Source: Candidatus Nitrotoga sp. CP45 (GTDB lineage: Bacteria; Pseudomonadota; Gammaproteobacteria; Burkholderiales; Gallionellaceae). Taken from it: a stretch of 64,000 nt of DNA. Under the pieces are notes generated by a model, which searched no databases, was not told the origin of the DNA, and saw nothing but the letters and a program-made list of their open reading frames with translations. Shown here piece by piece: positions 63,146-64,000 of this stretch. The stretch's first letter is position 1. Each line of letters starts with the position of its first letter. The stretch is from the NCBI GenBank assembly GCA_003402375.1, contig QFXJ01000040.1:1-64000 (forward strand), given 5' to 3'. The translations under genes were made by a program, and so were the position numbers.

Positions 63146-64000
63146 GCGCGCTGTTCGCCACCAAGGTTTGTCGCAATAATTCCGGCTCCACGTCCCCACT
63201 TATCACCGCACAACCGATGCTTTTAAGCAGCACGAAACGGATTTTGCCGCCAACCACTTTCTTGTCCAGGCCCATTAATTGTAGGTATTTTTCCACTCCC
63301 AGAGCAGGCGCGACAACTGGTAGGCCAGTGCGTTCAAACAAGCTACGGATGCGATCTACATCCTCCTTACTTAGCCAACCCAGGCGACACGATAGATCAG
63401 CGGCCATAATGGTACCTGCAGCGACTGCCTCGCCATGCAGCCATGTACCATAACCCATACCTGTTTCGATAGCGTGACCGAAGGTGTGGCCGAGATTAAG
63501 CAGAGCGCGTTCTCCACTTTCACGCTCGTCTGCAGCGACCACTTCGGCCTTATTTTGGCAACTGCGCGTGATAGCGTATTGCAGCGCATCCGCATCTCGT
63601 GCCAATAATTTTTCCATGTTTTGTTCCAGCCACTCGAAGAAAGATAGATCGCGGATAAGGCCGTACTTTATGACTTCCGCAATGCCCGCGCGTAATTCCT
63701 GATCCTTTAATGTATTTAATGTAGTGATGTCGGCAAGCACAACTTGCGGCTGGTAAAACGCACCTATCATGTTCTTACCTAGTGGGTGGTTGATGCCGGT
63801 CTTGCCGCCGACCGATGAATCTACCTGTGCCAGCAGAGTGGTGGGAATCTGGATGAAAGGAACGCCGCGTAAATAGGTTGCGGCAGCATAGCCCGTCATG
63901 TCGCCTATCACCCCCCCGCCCAAGGCGACCAATGGTGTGTTGCGTTCGCACCGATGGGAAAGTAGTGCATCGTAAATTAACCCGAGCGTTTCTACATTCT
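63138..64000 (-). CDS. aroB: 3-dehydroquinate synthase, C-terminal part (continues past window)
   Basis: AroB catalyses the second shikimate-pathway step. About 287 codons are present; the frame is open to the window edge. [58 protein letters not shown]-like [14 protein letters not shown] and [20 protein letters not shown] (zinc ligands) match. The N terminus with the first ~70 residues is outside. It overlaps the dgt start by eight bases and is transcribed ahead of it, the usual order in betaproteobacteria. Confidence 0.94.
   Translation of the reverse strand, partial: NVETLGLIYDALLSHRCERNTPLVALGGGVIGDMTGYAAATYLRGVPFIQIPTTLLAQVDSSVGGKTGINHPLGKNMIGAFYQPQVVLADITTLNTLKDQELRAGIAEVIKYGLIRDLSFFEWLEQNMEKLLARDADALQYAITRSCQNKAEVVAADERESGERALLNLGHTFGHAIETGMGYGTWLHGEAVAAGTIMAADLSCRLGWLSKEDVDRIRSLFERTGLPVVAPALGVEKYLQLMGLDKKVVGGKIRFVLLKSIGCAVISGDVEPELLRQTLVANSAHG

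Noticed and set aside
1-64000. CRISPR arrays, tRNA or rRNA genes
   Set aside because: No regularly spaced repeats of CRISPR type and no tRNA- or rRNA-like sequence noticed when reading; a covariance-model scan would be the decisive test.

Overview
This window looks like part of the chromosome of a Gram-negative betaproteobacterium. The best family guess is Gallionellaceae/Nitrosomonadales, inferred from protein style and gene order and not proven. The evidence is a betaproteobacterial-type porin, ubiquinone synthesis (coq7), DsbB, an aroB-dgt block, a lipoyl-domain-fused dihydrolipoyl dehydrogenase and an extended SUF cluster with its own IscR. No rRNA, tRNA or CRISPR array was seen. Most genes are housekeeping genes, interrupted by two accessory zones.

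Layout. 0-25 kb: the left edge cuts an IS1595-type transposase. Then come xth, pyrE, a DUF4124 protein, coq7, a porin, trpC, proA, lpdA, a HerA-like DUF853 ATPase, DUF4197 and YqaA proteins, a large GGDEF/EAL signalling protein, a Sel1-repeat protein, a two-HKD phospholipase-D-like protein behind a frameshifted lamin-tail-domain remnant, metH, a DUF486 membrane protein bracketed by REP-like repeats, and mpl. 25.2-37.6 kb: an accessory hotspot holding a HEPN-like protein, msrB-msrA, the brnT-brnA toxin-antitoxin pair, a MerR regulator divergent from tpm and a TauE/SafE permease, small hypothetical proteins and lipoproteins, a GFA protein, an AraC-Ogt DNA repair protein and a lipase-like hydrolase. 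This zone is full of short repeats: a ~50-bp repeat in three copies, each just upstream of an accessory gene, several REP-like palindromes, and a ~180-bp MITE-like element. 37.6-51.2 kb: suhB, trmJ, cysE and a long iron-sulfur cluster assembly region (iscR, iscA, sufB-C-D-S-U, nfu-type scaffold, rhodanese, Rieske ferredoxin, folE, iscS, dsbB, ppi). 51.5-56 kb: an overlapping glycosyltransferase/methyltransferase/sulfotransferase operon and a small nuclease-fold-like protein. 56-64 kb: hemerythrin, HPP membrane protein, serB, mfd, dgt and partial aroB.

How the genes work together. The Fe-S region combines sulfur supply (CysE makes the cysteine precursor; SufS and IscS mobilise sulfur), scaffolding (SufBCD, SufU, Nfu), delivery (IscA type) and feedback control. 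A sequence matching 22 of 25 positions of the E. coli type-1 IscR consensus, as I remember it, overlaps a near-consensus promoter upstream of iscR. The MerR-tpm-TauE group has a textbook MerR promoter (19-bp spacer with a central palindrome), suggesting inducible handling of a toxic or electrophilic compound. The brnTA promoter carries palindromic TGTACATACA-type sites suited to autoregulation. The most unusual item is the three-copy repeat that precedes unrelated accessory genes and has no family I can name.
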